This document shows positions 49,808-59,362 of a stretch of DNA of 64,000 bases, in pieces. The DNA is from UBA1181 sp045601045. GTDB lineage: Bacteria > Bacteroidota > Bacteroidia > Bacteroidales > Paludibacteraceae. Under the pieces are notes generated by a model that worked only from the letters and a program-made list of their open reading frames with translations, searched no databases and had not been told where the DNA came from. The stretch covers positions 1 through 64,000 of the forward strand of contig JAZRZA010000072.1 of NCBI GenBank assembly GCA_045601045.1, given 5' to 3'. Position 1 is the first letter of the stretch. Every line of letters begins with the position of its first letter. A program made the translations under genes and the position numbers.

Positions 49808-49825
49808 CGTATAAAATAGTTTAAT

Positions 49826-50443
49826 ATGACAGACAATCCTTGTTCCTCCGTTTTATTGGATAATGCGGTAAAGGAATTTTCAAAATTACCAGGGATCGGT
49901 CAAAAGACCTCTCTTCGTCTGGTCCTTTGGCTTTTGCGTAGAAGTCAGGAAGAGGTTGAGCAGTTTGGCAATGCGTTTATCAAATTGCGTAGCGACATCA
50001 AGTATTGCAAAGTTTGCCACAATATCTCTGATACGGATATTTGCGCGATTTGCTCCGATGATCGTCGTGACGCGTCATCCGTTTGCGTGGTGGAGAATAT
50101 CAAAGATGTCATATCCATAGAGAACACGCAACAATTTAAGGGGCTTTATCACGTTTTAGGAGGTGTTATTTCCCCTATGGATGGTATAGGTCCGTCCGAT
50201 CTAGCCATCGATGAATTAATGAACCGATTGGAGACCGGAGAGGTTAAGGAGGTGATTTTGGCTTTGAGTCCGACGATGGAGGGCGATACGACTAACTTTT
50301 ACCTATACAAGAAACTCTCCAAGTTTGAGGTGGAAATTACAACATTGGCCCGCGGCGTCTCTATTGGTGATGAACTTGAATATGCGGATGAGGTGACATT
50401 AGGTCGCTCTATCATCAATCGTACTCCTTATAAAATTATGTAA
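49826..50443 (+). CDS. recR: Recombination mediator RecR
   Basis: RecR works with RecO (RecFOR) to load RecA on gapped DNA. The 205-residue protein has an N-terminal HhH (FSKLPGIGQKTSLRLVLWLL), a C4 zinc finger (CKVCHNISDTDICAIC at about 57-72), a Toprim domain (VCVVENIKDVISIENT) and ends with LARGVSIGDELEYADEVTLG. It is followed after 1 nt by a membrane-protein gene. Confidence 0.96.
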   Translation: MTDNPCSSVLLDNAVKEFSKLPGIGQKTSLRLVLWLLRRSQEEVEQFGNAFIKLRSDIKYCKVCHNISDTDICAICSDDRRDASSVCVVENIKDVISIENTQQFKGLYHVLGGVISPMDGIGPSDLAIDELMNRLETGEVKEVILALSPTMEGDTTNFYLYKKLSKFEVEITTLARGVSIGDELEYADEVTLGRSIINRTPYKIM

Positions 50444-50444
50444 T

Positions 50445-50903
50445 ATGAAAGAGAAAATCTTTAAAGAGATGCAGTGGTTATTCTGGTGCGTAACCATTTT
50501 GGTAGTTGTGGGTATGGCCATCTTCCACTTTGCGAACGATGCCAAGTCTGCGGCCGTCGACAATGTGGACCAGACTGTTAGTTCTATCGCCATTTTGATG
50601 TTGCTGATAGGTATTCCAGCCTCACTGAAAATTTACCATCTAAAAACAGCGGAGAAAGTGCCTGTTGGGAAAAGCGAGGAGTTCTTGTGCAAATACCTTC
50701 AAAGACATTTCTTTTTTCGCTATTGCGCCATCATGGTTATTATGATCAGCAACTACCTTGCATTGGAACTCTTCGGATATAGCACCGCCAGCTACGGTGT
50801 GGCGATTTGTTTGATCATATTGCTCTGTTTTTGTCGTCCCAGCCGCGCGAGTCTAGAACAGACTTTGTCTGATATGTGCGCGAAGAGCAATCCCAATGAG
50901 TAG
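50445..50903 (+). CDS. Unknown small membrane protein next to recR
   Basis: The 152-residue protein has four likely transmembrane helices (LFWCVTILVVVGMAIFHF; SIAILMLLIGIPASLKIY; YCAIMVIMISNYLALELF; YGVAICLIILLCFC) and hydrophilic ends. No family is recognised. It starts 1 nt after the recR stop, so it is co-transcribed with recR; a + strand terminator closes the unit. A functional link to recombination is not implied by the sequence. Confidence 0.75.
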   Translation: MKEKIFKEMQWLFWCVTILVVVGMAIFHFANDAKSAAVDNVDQTVSSIAILMLLIGIPASLKIYHLKTAEKVPVGKSEEFLCKYLQRHFFFRYCAIMVIMISNYLALELFGYSTASYGVAICLIILLCFCRPSRASLEQTLSDMCAKSNPNE

Positions 50904-50936
50904 TTTTTCATATCCCCAAATAGAGATTAAAAATTT

Positions 50937-50974
50937 AAGGTGTTATGTCAAACCATAGCACCTTATTTTTTTTG
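50937..50974 (+). terminator. Terminator of the recR unit
   Basis: AAGGTGTTATG pairs with CATAGCACCTT (one T-G) around TCAAAC, followed by ATTTTTTTT. Confidence 0.7.
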
Positions 50975-50981
50975 AACAGGT

Positions 50982-52310
50982 TTAGTCGTTATTTTCTATT
51001 GTAAACTCGTAAACCCACTTGGTTTTTTCTGTGATTCGCCAACGATTATCCGCCCGTTTTCCCACCAACCAAATCACATCATCATTTACATCTGTTAATA
51101 TCCAAATTTTATCTTTGTCAAACTGCGAATAGTGTTGGTCTATAAAAAAATCACTGGTCTTCTTACGACCCGTCATGCCAAAAGGAACAAAATAATCCCC
51201 TGATTGATAATGCCTTAACGTTAACGGGAAAGAAATCTTATCACAATCGGCGTAACAAACGTTTGGATTTCGTTTTATGGTCAAATTATCCGCTGTAACA
51301 CGTCGAATCCGCAATTTTACAGGCAGTAAATCCACGTCATTTATCTCTCTAATGAGATATTTTTCGCTCTTAGATTTTCGGATAGGATAAATCTCCCACA
51401 CGCTCCTTTCACACCTCAATTCATACAAGTCGGAGAAGAAATGTTTTCCCGAATTCTCCTTCCCAAGACGAATCAAATCTGTTGCGATTTCGGATGAAAA
51501 TCCATACGCTCTGATTATTTCAAAGAGTATAAAACGCGCATCCTCCGACTGAAGTATCGGATCCATTTCTATGCGCCAGCCTCCCTCGTCACAAGGTTGA
51601 AGATAGGCTTTCCTCAACTGATCCATTTGGTGTTTTACGAAAGATTCCGTTTCGGATAAGTTACTCATTGTCAATAACATATTGCGACGAAACGCAGGAT
51701 TCATCTCATCCAGCAGAGGAATGATTTGGTTCCTGAATTTATTGCGAGTATAGACGGATTCGAAGTTTGTAGAATCTTCCACATAGGATAAATGACGCTC
51801 CTCGACATAGTCTAAAATCTCTTTTTTTGTGTAGTGCAACAAGGGACGTATGATGTCGCCTTGTCTCTCCTTGATTCCAGACAATCCCCTCAAACCAGTG
51901 CCTCGGGAAAGGTTGATCAAGAAGGTTTCGATAGCGTCATCAGCATGGTGCGCGACGGCTATATAGTCCGCTTTTACCCGATCTTTCAGCTCGGAAAACC
52001 AACTATATCGTAGTTCCCGGGCAGCCATTTCGGTTGACAACCGTTTGATGTCCGCATATTCACTTGTGTAAAAATCAATGTAAAAAAAGGGGATTTTTTG
52101 CTCATTGCAATACGAATGTGCAAATTTAAAATCACGATTAGACTCTTCGCATCTTAGATGGAAGTTACAATGGGCCGCATAGCACTGAAATCCTTGTTGG
52201 TGCAACAAATCCAGCAGTGCCATGGAATCAGCTCCGCCGCTAAATCCGACAATTACTTTTGAACCTTGGGGAATGAATTTCCGAAGATCAATTTCCGATA
52301 ATCTGCCCAT
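50982..52310 (-). CDS. tilS: tRNA(Ile)-lysidine synthase
   Basis: TilS attaches lysine to C34 of tRNA-Ile(CAU) so that it reads AUA. The 442-residue N-type PP-loop ATPase has VGFSGGADSMALLDLL (21-36), the H-N-F-H-L-R segment, HHADDAIETFLINLSRGTGL and a C-terminal TilS domain (LRHYQSGDYFVPFGMTGRKK, SDFFIDQHYS). It is convergent with the recR unit and 26 nt from the phosphorylase upstream, so probably co-transcribed with it. Confidence 0.95.
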   Translation of the reverse strand: MGRLSEIDLRKFIPQGSKVIVGFSGGADSMALLDLLHQQGFQCYAAHCNFHLRCEESNRDFKFAHSYCNEQKIPFFYIDFYTSEYADIKRLSTEMAARELRYSWFSELKDRVKADYIAVAHHADDAIETFLINLSRGTGLRGLSGIKERQGDIIRPLLHYTKKEILDYVEERHLSYVEDSTNFESVYTRNKFRNQIIPLLDEMNPAFRRNMLLTMSNLSETESFVKHQMDQLRKAYLQPCDEGGWRIEMDPILQSEDARFILFEIIRAYGFSSEIATDLIRLGKENSGKHFFSDLYELRCERSVWEIYPIRKSKSEKYLIREINDVDLLPVKLRIRRVTADNLTIKRNPNVCYADCDKISFPLTLRHYQSGDYFVPFGMTGRKKTSDFFIDQHYSQFDKDKIWILTDVNDDVIWLVGKRADNRWRITEKTKWVYEFTIENND

Positions 52311-52336
52311 CGTTTCTCGTGATAAAATTTCTCTCT

Positions 52337-53209
52337 TTAAATTCTTTCCAAGACGATTTTCACCAACTCCTCCATCGAACCTTTATAGGAGGTATTCATG
52401 CTTTTATCTACCCTGCCCGCTATGATGCAGCAAACTGTCATCGCTTTATGACCTAACAATTTTGCCATACCCGCCACGGCGGAACTCTCCATTTCGTAGT
52501 TTGTGATCTTCTCTCCATGGTAGTCGAACGAAATCACTTTTTCGTTTAAGGTCGGATCGGCCAAAGGCACACGAACGTATCTTCCCTGCGGTCCATAGAA
52601 CCCAGGTGCGGAGATGGTCACGCCCATTACCATATCTTTGCCAATCCGTTCTACCAACTCCTCGTCCGCTGACACAACATACGGGATCGCCAATTTTGGA
52701 TTCCATTGCGTGTGTTCGCAAAACTCAGACTCGAAATCTTCGTCTGTAACGCCTTGAGGGAGGTCGTAGTAACGAAGCATACCATCGAAACCGATAGAGC
52801 GTTTAGAAACGACGTAAGAGCCTATTGGCGTGAAATCTTGTAACCCGCCAGAGGTACCGATTCTAACCATGGTCAATGTGGTATGTTGCGGTTTCTCCAT
52901 TCTCGTGGTGAAATCTATATTTTTCAAAGCATCCAACTCGGTCACAACGATATCGATGTTATCGGTTCCGATTCCGTGCGAAACGCAGGAGATCCGTTTC
53001 CCCTTCAATCTGCCAGTGATGGTATGGAATTCGCGGCTCTGCACGTCACATTCGATGGTGTCGAAGTGCGACGCGACCATATTCACGCGGGCTGGATCGC
53101 CCACAAGAATCACTGTATCCGCCAATTGTTCGGGTTTGATATGAAGATGGAACACAGAACCATCCTCATTAATGATCAATTCCGATGGTGGTATTACTCT
53201 ATTCTGCAT
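52337..53209 (-). CDS. Nucleoside phosphorylase (uridine phosphorylase type)
   Basis: The 290-residue PNP/UDP-family protein has VILVGDPARVNMVASHFD (about 29-46), SHGIGTDNIDIV, MVRIGTSGGLQDFTPIGSYV and YEMESSAVAGMAKLLGHKA with the family's catalytic Met-Glu pair. It cleaves a nucleoside with phosphate to ribose-1-phosphate and a base; the Bacteroidales homologues are usually uridine phosphorylases, but the exact base is not fixed by the motifs. It lies upstream of tilS on the same strand. Confidence 0.88.
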   Translation of the reverse strand: MQNRVIPPSELIINEDGSVFHLHIKPEQLADTVILVGDPARVNMVASHFDTIECDVQSREFHTITGRLKGKRISCVSHGIGTDNIDIVVTELDALKNIDFTTRMEKPQHTTLTMVRIGTSGGLQDFTPIGSYVVSKRSIGFDGMLRYYDLPQGVTDEDFESEFCEHTQWNPKLAIPYVVSADEELVERIGKDMVMGVTISAPGFYGPQGRYVRVPLADPTLNEKVISFDYHGEKITNYEMESSAVAGMAKLLGHKAMTVCCIIAGRVDKSMNTSYKGSMEELVKIVLERI

Positions 53210-53337
53210 AATCGATACATTTTAAGGCAACTTCGTGCCAAGTTAATAATTCGCTTTCAACGGGCATTCCCAAGCGTTTCTATCAAAGGTAGTAAAGATT
53301 TTGCAATGTCAGTTACAATTCGGAGGGAAGTTATCCA

Positions 53338-53373
53338 CAAAAAAAAAGACACCGCTCCTCACGGAGCAGTGTC
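53338..53373 (-). terminator. Terminator of aspS
   Basis: On the minus strand GACACTGCTCC pairs with GGAGCGGTGTC (one wobble) around GTGA and is followed by nine T, 45 nt past the aspS stop. Confidence 0.85.
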
Positions 53374-53418
53374 GTCACAATTAAAAAACTATGAATATAT
53401 GGAAAATATCTAATTCAA

Positions 53419-55176
53419 TTAATTGTTCAAGTTCACCTTTAAGCAAAGCTCATTCAATTGCGCGTCGTCAATCACGGATGGAGAGTCGATCATCACATCG
53501 CGGCCCGCATTGTTTTTAGGGAATGCAATGACATCACGAATAGAATCCAAACCTGCCAACATAGAAACGACACGGTCCAAACCGAATGCCAAACCACCAT
53601 GAGGTGGCGCGCCGTACTTAAACGCAGTGAGCAAGCAACCAAATTGATCCATTGCCTTCTCCTGGGTGAAGCCCAACAATTGGAACATCTTATTTTGAAG
53701 TTCAGAATCGTGGATACGAATAGATCCACCACCCAACTCTACGCCGTTCATCGCCAAATCGTATGCATTGGCTCGCACACGACCTGGATCACTGTCCAAA
53801 TATTGAACATCTTCAATTTTCGGACTGGTGAATGGATGGTGCATCGCATAGAATCTTTGATCCTCCTCGCTCCACTCAAACAATGGGAAGTCAATTACCC
53901 ACAAAGGAGCGAACTTGTTCTTATCTCTCAAGCCGAGGCGCTCACCCATTTCAAGACGCAACTCGTTCATTTGCTTTCTAGTCTTATCGGCATTCTCTCC
54001 GCAGAGAATCAACATCAAGTCACCTGGTTTCGCATTGAAGCGTTCTGCCCACTGCTTCAAATCCTCTTGTGAATAGAATTTATCAACGCTTGACTTAAAT
54101 GAGCCATCGGTTTCATATTTCACATAAACCAATCCCTTCGCGCCCACTTGTGGTTTCTTTACGAAATCGGTCAATTGATCCAATTGCTTGCGGGTATAAG
54201 AAGCGCAACCCTCCGCGCAAATACCTACGACAAAGTTTGCACTGTCAAAGACGCTAAACCCATGGTTTTCAGTCAGATCCTTCAATTCAACGAAGGTCAT
54301 ACCGAAACGCATATCTGGTTTGTCTGATCCGTACAAACGCATACACTCATGCCAAGTCATACGTGGGAACGGATCTTTAAAGTCGATACCCTTCACATAT
54401 TTAAAGATATGTTTGATCATCGCCTCAAATATGTTAAGCACATCCTCTTGCTCAACGAAAGACATCTCGCAGTCGATCTGGGTAAACTCAGGTTGACGGT
54501 CCGCGCGAAGATCCTCGTCGCGGAAACACTTCACGATTTGGAAATATCTGTCGAAGCCAGACACCATCAACAATTGTTTGAATTGTTGTGGAGATTGAGG
54601 CAACGCGTAGAATTGTCCCGGGTTCATTCTGGATGGTACAACGAAGTCGCGGGCACCCTCTGGTGTGGATTTGATCAACACAGGAGTCTCCACCTCCATA
54701 AAGTGTTGCTCATCCAAGAAACGACGAATTTCAAAGGCAATCTTGTGTCTCAATTCCAAATTGGAACGTACACAATTTCTTCTCAAATCCAAATATCTAT
54801 ATTGCATACGGATGTCATCACCACCATCCGAATTGTCTTCGATGGTGAATGGCGGAACCTCAGATGAGTTCAAAATATTCAATTCTTGAGCGATGATCTC
54901 AATTTCACCAGTTGGAATATTGGCATTTTTGCTACTACGCTCCGCTACTTTACCTGTGACTTGAATCACCCACTCTCTACCCAACTTATTGGCCTTTCCG
55001 CACAACTCAGGGTTAATTTCTTCGTTAAATACGATTTGGGTGATACCATAACGGTCACGAACATCGACGAAAGTCATACCTCCCATCTTTCGTGCTTTTT
55101 GCACCCATCCTGCCAATGTGACAACCTCGCCTACATTAGCGATATTTAGTTCTCCACAAGTTTTTGATCTGTACAT
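53419..55176 (-). CDS. aspS: Aspartyl-tRNA synthetase
   Basis: The 585-residue bacterial-type AspRS has an N-terminal OB-fold (GEVVTLAGWVQKARKMGGMT), motif 1, motif 2 as FQIVKCFRDEDLRADRQPEF, the GAD insertion domain (about 280-420) and motif 3 as GLAFGLDRVVSMLAGLDSIR, ending DVAFPK-like IAFPKNNAGRD. The bacterial GAD insertion and length (580-600) separate it from archaeal AspRS and AsnRS. With asnS present in the same genome, it is likely the discriminating type. It is monocistronic, with a promoter box at 55195-55202. Confidence 0.97.
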   Translation of the reverse strand: MYRSKTCGELNIANVGEVVTLAGWVQKARKMGGMTFVDVRDRYGITQIVFNEEINPELCGKANKLGREWVIQVTGKVAERSSKNANIPTGEIEIIAQELNILNSSEVPPFTIEDNSDGGDDIRMQYRYLDLRRNCVRSNLELRHKIAFEIRRFLDEQHFMEVETPVLIKSTPEGARDFVVPSRMNPGQFYALPQSPQQFKQLLMVSGFDRYFQIVKCFRDEDLRADRQPEFTQIDCEMSFVEQEDVLNIFEAMIKHIFKYVKGIDFKDPFPRMTWHECMRLYGSDKPDMRFGMTFVELKDLTENHGFSVFDSANFVVGICAEGCASYTRKQLDQLTDFVKKPQVGAKGLVYVKYETDGSFKSSVDKFYSQEDLKQWAERFNAKPGDLMLILCGENADKTRKQMNELRLEMGERLGLRDKNKFAPLWVIDFPLFEWSEEDQRFYAMHHPFTSPKIEDVQYLDSDPGRVRANAYDLAMNGVELGGGSIRIHDSELQNKMFQLLGFTQEKAMDQFGCLLTAFKYGAPPHGGLAFGLDRVVSMLAGLDSIRDVIAFPKNNAGRDVMIDSPSVIDDAQLNELCLKVNLNN

Positions 55177-55194
55177 AATCTTAATTTATTGTAC

Positions 55195-55202
55195 CACAAA
55201 AT
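55195..55202 (-). promoter_or_regulatory. -7 promoter element of aspS
   Basis: The minus strand reads TAATTTTG, a perfect TAnnTTTG, 18 nt before the ATG. Confidence 0.4.
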
Positions 55203-55271
55203 TATAACAATTAGTTAAAGGAATAAAATATTTCCTTTGATTTTTTAAGGGATTAAGCTCCCTTGTCTCCG

Positions 55272-55302
55272 CAAAAAAGGCGGATACCGAAGCATCCGCC
55301 TT
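55272..55302 (-). terminator. Terminator of the gyrA-TPR unit
   Basis: On the minus strand AAGGCGGAT pairs perfectly with ATCCGCCTT around GCTTCGGT, followed by TTTT. It lies about 32 nt past the TPR gene stop. Confidence 0.8.
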
Positions 55303-55333
55303 CTATTAGGTTATACGATTGAGAAATCGATGA

Positions 55334-56557
55334 TTACTTACCGAATTTAGCCTTGATCACCTTATCCACCTCTGAATACTTGTCATTCATAGACAACTTA
55401 TAATATACAGAGCGTAAGAAACGAAGGTTCATCTCATCATCGCCATTGATTTGTCTTGCCTTCTCAAAATATGGAAGAGACTTCTTGAACTCTTCGATAG
55501 CCAAATTTCTTTGTGCATTGTATTTCTTAGCGTCCTTAATCTTTACAGCAGCTTCCGAAATCTCCTCACCCTTCTTCTCATAAGCCAAACCACACTCGTA
55601 TTGAGCGTTGAAGTTTTGAGGATCCAACTCGGTTGCCTTTTGAAGGTTGACAATCGCATCGTCGAATTGGCTCTTCTTGATCAACATCTCGCCCTTAATC
55701 ATGTAATACTGAGCGTTCTTTGGATCCTTTTGGATAGCGGCATCCAAATATTGAACAGCCTCTTGCTCCTTGTTGTTCTCCAAGTAATAGTTGATCATGT
55801 TACCGATAAGATACTTATTAGAAGGATACTTGTTGATACCCTCTTGAAGAACTTGGAGCATCTTGTCATATTGTTTGTCCTTTCCATAAGTATCGCTCAA
55901 CCACTCATACATGGTCTCCTCTTTATATCCCGCATTCTTCAACTCGTTCATGTATTGAATCATAGTGGAATGCTTGCTAGGAATATTGGCTGACAAGTTG
56001 ACAACGAGGAACTTAACGTCATTGTAGAGAGAATTATTGACCATATTCTCGCTCTTCATAACATCTGATTTCGCCAAAGCCAAGTAAGACTCCATCATAT
56101 TGATGGCCTTCTCGTTCTCACCCTTCTTTTGGTGTTCTTGACCCTCTGCGATCAAATAATCCGCATAAGCTTTCAAGTTCTTAACCACCTCTTTGGTGTA
56201 TTTGGGTTTCACCTTACCCTTCTCATCTGGTTTTTGGTCCAAATCGCCACATTTAAGATATGCGTTAACAGCGTTATTCAAAGCGTCACTCATATCATCT
56301 TGTGAATATGCGTTGTTAGTTTGTCTTTTGAGCGCGTCCGCCTCGTACATCTTGTAATATACTTGACCTGCAATGTAGTATGTCTTTGACCAGTTTGCTG
56401 TTGAAGGATCCTTCATAGCGGCTTCGATTTGACTCTTAGCCTCTTCCAAGTTTACCGGTTCTATCAAGTTACCCTCTGCCAAAGATACGTTCTTCTTTTG
56501 TGCGTATCCACACATTGCTATGGCCAAAGCCATTGCTGATACTGTGATCTTTTTCAT
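55334..56557 (-). CDS. Secreted tetratricopeptide-repeat protein
   Basis: The 407-residue protein has a signal peptide (MKKITVSAMALAIAMCGYAQ) and then helical TPR-like units, best seen at about 240-345: LIGNMINYYLENNKEQEAVQ, LDAAIQKDPKNAQYYMIKGE, KSQFDDAIVNLQKATELDPQ, NFNAQYECGLAYEKKGEE. Export to the periplasm or outer membrane is likely; TPR proteins of this sort scaffold complexes in Bacteroidota, and the partner is unknown. It lies 26 nt after gyrA and shares the terminator at 55272-55302, so it is likely co-transcribed. No lipobox is seen (MCGYAQ has Cys before the AQ cleavage site, but in a poor lipobox context). Confidence 0.82.
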   Translation of the reverse strand: MKKITVSAMALAIAMCGYAQKKNVSLAEGNLIEPVNLEEAKSQIEAAMKDPSTANWSKTYYIAGQVYYKMYEADALKRQTNNAYSQDDMSDALNNAVNAYLKCGDLDQKPDEKGKVKPKYTKEVVKNLKAYADYLIAEGQEHQKKGENEKAINMMESYLALAKSDVMKSENMVNNSLYNDVKFLVVNLSANIPSKHSTMIQYMNELKNAGYKEETMYEWLSDTYGKDKQYDKMLQVLQEGINKYPSNKYLIGNMINYYLENNKEQEAVQYLDAAIQKDPKNAQYYMIKGEMLIKKSQFDDAIVNLQKATELDPQNFNAQYECGLAYEKKGEEISEAAVKIKDAKKYNAQRNLAIEEFKKSLPYFEKARQINGDDEMNLRFLRSVYYKLSMNDKYSEVDKVIKAKFGK

Positions 56558-56583
56558 GATGTTTATATTTCTAAATTAATTTT

Positions 56584-59127
56584 CTAGTTATTACTCTCTT
56601 CATTATTCTCTCTTTCAAAATCCGCGCCATTGTTGGGATCTTCCATCGCGTCTGTCAACTCCTCAACACCCTCTTCTATCTCCTCATCCTGCTCAGACAA
56701 CACCTTACATACAGAAGCGATTTGATCGTTCTTCTTGGTCAGATTGATCAAGCGAACGCCTTGGGTAGCACGGCCCATCACACGTACATCCGTCACTTTC
56801 AAGCGAATAGTGATACCAGATTTATTGATAATCATAAGATCGTTCTCATCAGTGACACTCTTGATAGCCACCAAAAGACCTGTCTTATCAGTAATGTTCA
56901 TGGTCTTTACACCCTTACCTCCACGGTTGGTGATACGGTAATCCTCCAAGTCGCTACGTTTTCCGTAACCTTGCTCAGACACCACCATAACTGTCTCAGT
57001 TTGAGGATCGTTGATTGCGATCATTCCAACCACCTCGTCCTCTGGACCATCCAAAGTCATACCGCGGACACCAGTCGCTGTTCTACCCATCTCACGAACT
57101 TTCGATTCGTTGAAACGGATGGCGCGTCCATTGCGGTTAGCCATGATAATCTCACTGTTTCCTGTGGTCAATCTTACTTGGATCACCTTATCATCCTCTC
57201 TGATGGTAATGGCGTTCACGCCATTGGTACGAGGACGGGAGTATGCCTCCAAAGAGGTCTTCTTCACAACACCATTCTTGGTACAGAACATCAAGTAGTG
57301 GTTCTTGCAGAACTCCTCGTCGTTCAATGATTTGATCTTGATAAATGCGTTTACCGCATCGTCGGAATCGATGTTCAACATATTTTGGATCGCGCGACCC
57401 TTTGTAGTCTTGGTTCCCTCTGGAATATCGTAAACCTTCAACCAGTAGCAACGTCCTTTTTGAGTGAAGAACAACATGGTGTTGTGCATAGACGCAGGAT
57501 AGATATACTCGATGAAATCCTCATCGCGAGAACTGCTACCCTTCGATCCGACACCGCCACGTCCTTGCGCCTTGAACTCGGCAAGCGGTGTACGCTTAAT
57601 GTAGCCCAAGTGGGAAATGGTGATGACCATCTCATCGTCCGCATAGAAGTCTTCTGGGTTGAACTCCTCAGAAGTATATTTGATTTCGGTGCGTCTTTCG
57701 TCACCATATTTTTGCTTCACATCGAGCAACTCCTCTTTGACAACTTGCATTTGGAGATCTTCGCTTGCCAAGATGGCCTTCAAATGGTTGATCAACTTCA
57801 TCAACTCTTCGTATTCCGCGCGCAAATCCTCGATAGCGAGGCCTGTCAATTGGCGAAGTCGCATCTCAACAATAGCCCTAGCCTGCTCTTCGTCGAATCC
57901 GAAGCGTTTCATCAAGCCCTCTCTTGCATCTTGAACCGTTTTGGAAGAACGGATGATTTGGATCACCTCATCGATATTATCCACCGCAACGATCAAAGCC
58001 TCCAAAATATGGGCCTTTTTCTCCGCCTCTTTCAACTCAAACTTGGTTCTGCGGATGACAACCTCATGTCTGTGGTCGATGAACTCCGCAATCAAATCCT
58101 TCAAATTCAACAACTTTGGTCTTCCGTGAACCAATGCGATGTTGTTTACACTGAAAGATGATTGAAGAGCGGAATATTTGTACAGTTTATTCAAAAGCAC
58201 GTTCGAGTTCGCATCGCGCTTCACGTCGATCACGATACGCATACCCTCACGATCTGATTCGTCATTGATGTTGGCGATACCTTCAATCTTCTTGTCGGCA
58301 GCCATGTCCGCAATCGCCTTGATCATCTCGGCACGGTTCACCAAATATGGAATTTCACGAACAACGATCTTTTCACGACCGTTTTCGTTCTCAATTTCCA
58401 CCTTAGAACGGATCACCACGCGTCCACGGCCTGTCAAATAGGCGTCACGAACACCTGAATATCCGTATATGATACCACCCGTTGGGAAATCAGGAGCCTT
58501 GATCAATTTGATCAACTCCTCAATGTCAACATCTTTGTTGTCCACGTATGCGACGCATGCGTCAATGGTATCGGACAAGTTGTGAGGTGGCATATTGGTA
58601 GCCATACCGACCGCGATACCAGAGGCACCGTTCACCAACAATTGTGGGATACGGGTAGGCAAAACGGTTGGTTCTTGGTGCTCACCATCGAAATTGTCTT
58701 GGAAATCAACAGTATCCTTGTCCAAATCAATCAGGATATCCTCTGTAATCTTTTGAAGGCGCGCCTCCGTGTAACGCATCGCAGCGGCGGAGTCACCATC
58801 GATAGAACCGAAGTTACCTTGTCCATATACAAGTGGATAACGGAGTGTCCAATCCTGCGCCAAACGGACAAGTGTGCCATATACGGATGAATCACCATGT
58901 GGGTGATACTTTCCGAGCACCTCACCGACAATTCTGGCGGATTTCTTTGTTGGCTTGTTGGAAACCAAACCCAACTCGCTCATACCATACAAAACGCGTC
59001 TATGCACAGGCTTAAAACCATCTCTGACGTCTGGCAAAGCACGGGACACAATCACGGACATTGAGTAGTCGATGTAAGAAGATCGCATCTCCTTATCAAT
59101 GTCAATTTGGATAATTCTGTCTTCCAT
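56584..59127 (-). CDS. gyrA: DNA gyrase subunit A
   Basis: GyrA breaks and rejoins DNA in negative supercoiling. The 847-residue protein has the winged-helix CAP domain with KSARIVGEVLGKYHPHGDSS, catalytic Tyr119 in AAMRYTEARL, and a C-terminal six-bladed pinwheel with the GyrA-box-like QGRGGVGSKGSS (about 515-526), which supports gyrase rather than ParC. The tail is acidic. In the quinolone-resistance region the residue matching E. coli Ser83 is Ser80 and that matching Asp87 is Gly84. It is followed by the TPR gene 26 nt downstream. Confidence 0.95.
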   Translation of the reverse strand: MEDRIIQIDIDKEMRSSYIDYSMSVIVSRALPDVRDGFKPVHRRVLYGMSELGLVSNKPTKKSARIVGEVLGKYHPHGDSSVYGTLVRLAQDWTLRYPLVYGQGNFGSIDGDSAAAMRYTEARLQKITEDILIDLDKDTVDFQDNFDGEHQEPTVLPTRIPQLLVNGASGIAVGMATNMPPHNLSDTIDACVAYVDNKDVDIEELIKLIKAPDFPTGGIIYGYSGVRDAYLTGRGRVVIRSKVEIENENGREKIVVREIPYLVNRAEMIKAIADMAADKKIEGIANINDESDREGMRIVIDVKRDANSNVLLNKLYKYSALQSSFSVNNIALVHGRPKLLNLKDLIAEFIDHRHEVVIRRTKFELKEAEKKAHILEALIVAVDNIDEVIQIIRSSKTVQDAREGLMKRFGFDEEQARAIVEMRLRQLTGLAIEDLRAEYEELMKLINHLKAILASEDLQMQVVKEELLDVKQKYGDERRTEIKYTSEEFNPEDFYADDEMVITISHLGYIKRTPLAEFKAQGRGGVGSKGSSSRDEDFIEYIYPASMHNTMLFFTQKGRCYWLKVYDIPEGTKTTKGRAIQNMLNIDSDDAVNAFIKIKSLNDEEFCKNHYLMFCTKNGVVKKTSLEAYSRPRTNGVNAITIREDDKVIQVRLTTGNSEIIMANRNGRAIRFNESKVREMGRTATGVRGMTLDGPEDEVVGMIAINDPQTETVMVVSEQGYGKRSDLEDYRITNRGGKGVKTMNITDKTGLLVAIKSVTDENDLMIINKSGITIRLKVTDVRVMGRATQGVRLINLTKKNDQIASVCKVLSEQDEEIEEGVEELTDAMEDPNNGADFERENNEESNN

Positions 59128-59290
59128 TATATTTTATTTACTACAATATTATTCACAAAAATTATCCGTAAAATTATGAAAAAAAAGTTTACCCTACAAA
59201 ACAGGACCTTTAAAATTGCGTATTTTGTTAAAAAAAAGGGATGAATGAAAGTTTTTTTGCCACATTACCTTATATATGTTGTGTTTTAAT

Positions 59291-59322
59291 GTTGTAATAG
59301 ATGTCTCAATTCATTATATTTG
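59291..59322 (+). promoter_or_regulatory. Promoter of clpC
   Basis: GTTG (one mismatch to TTTG), a 20-nt spacer, then TATATTTG, a perfect -7 box, about 40 nt before the clpC ATG. Confidence 0.55.
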
Positions 59323-59362
59323 CATAGTATAAATAGATAATGAATTAGAATTGTAACGATAT

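Noticed and set aside
48655..49825. AT-rich gap as a replication origin
   Set aside because: No TTATCCACA boxes and no dnaA, gidA or similar neighbours; the repeated motif is TTAC-N4-GTAA, which fits an operator better.
53419..55176. aspS as a second asparaginyl-type enzyme
   Set aside because: It carries the bacterial AspRS insertion domain and motifs, while asnS is separate and complete at 35889.
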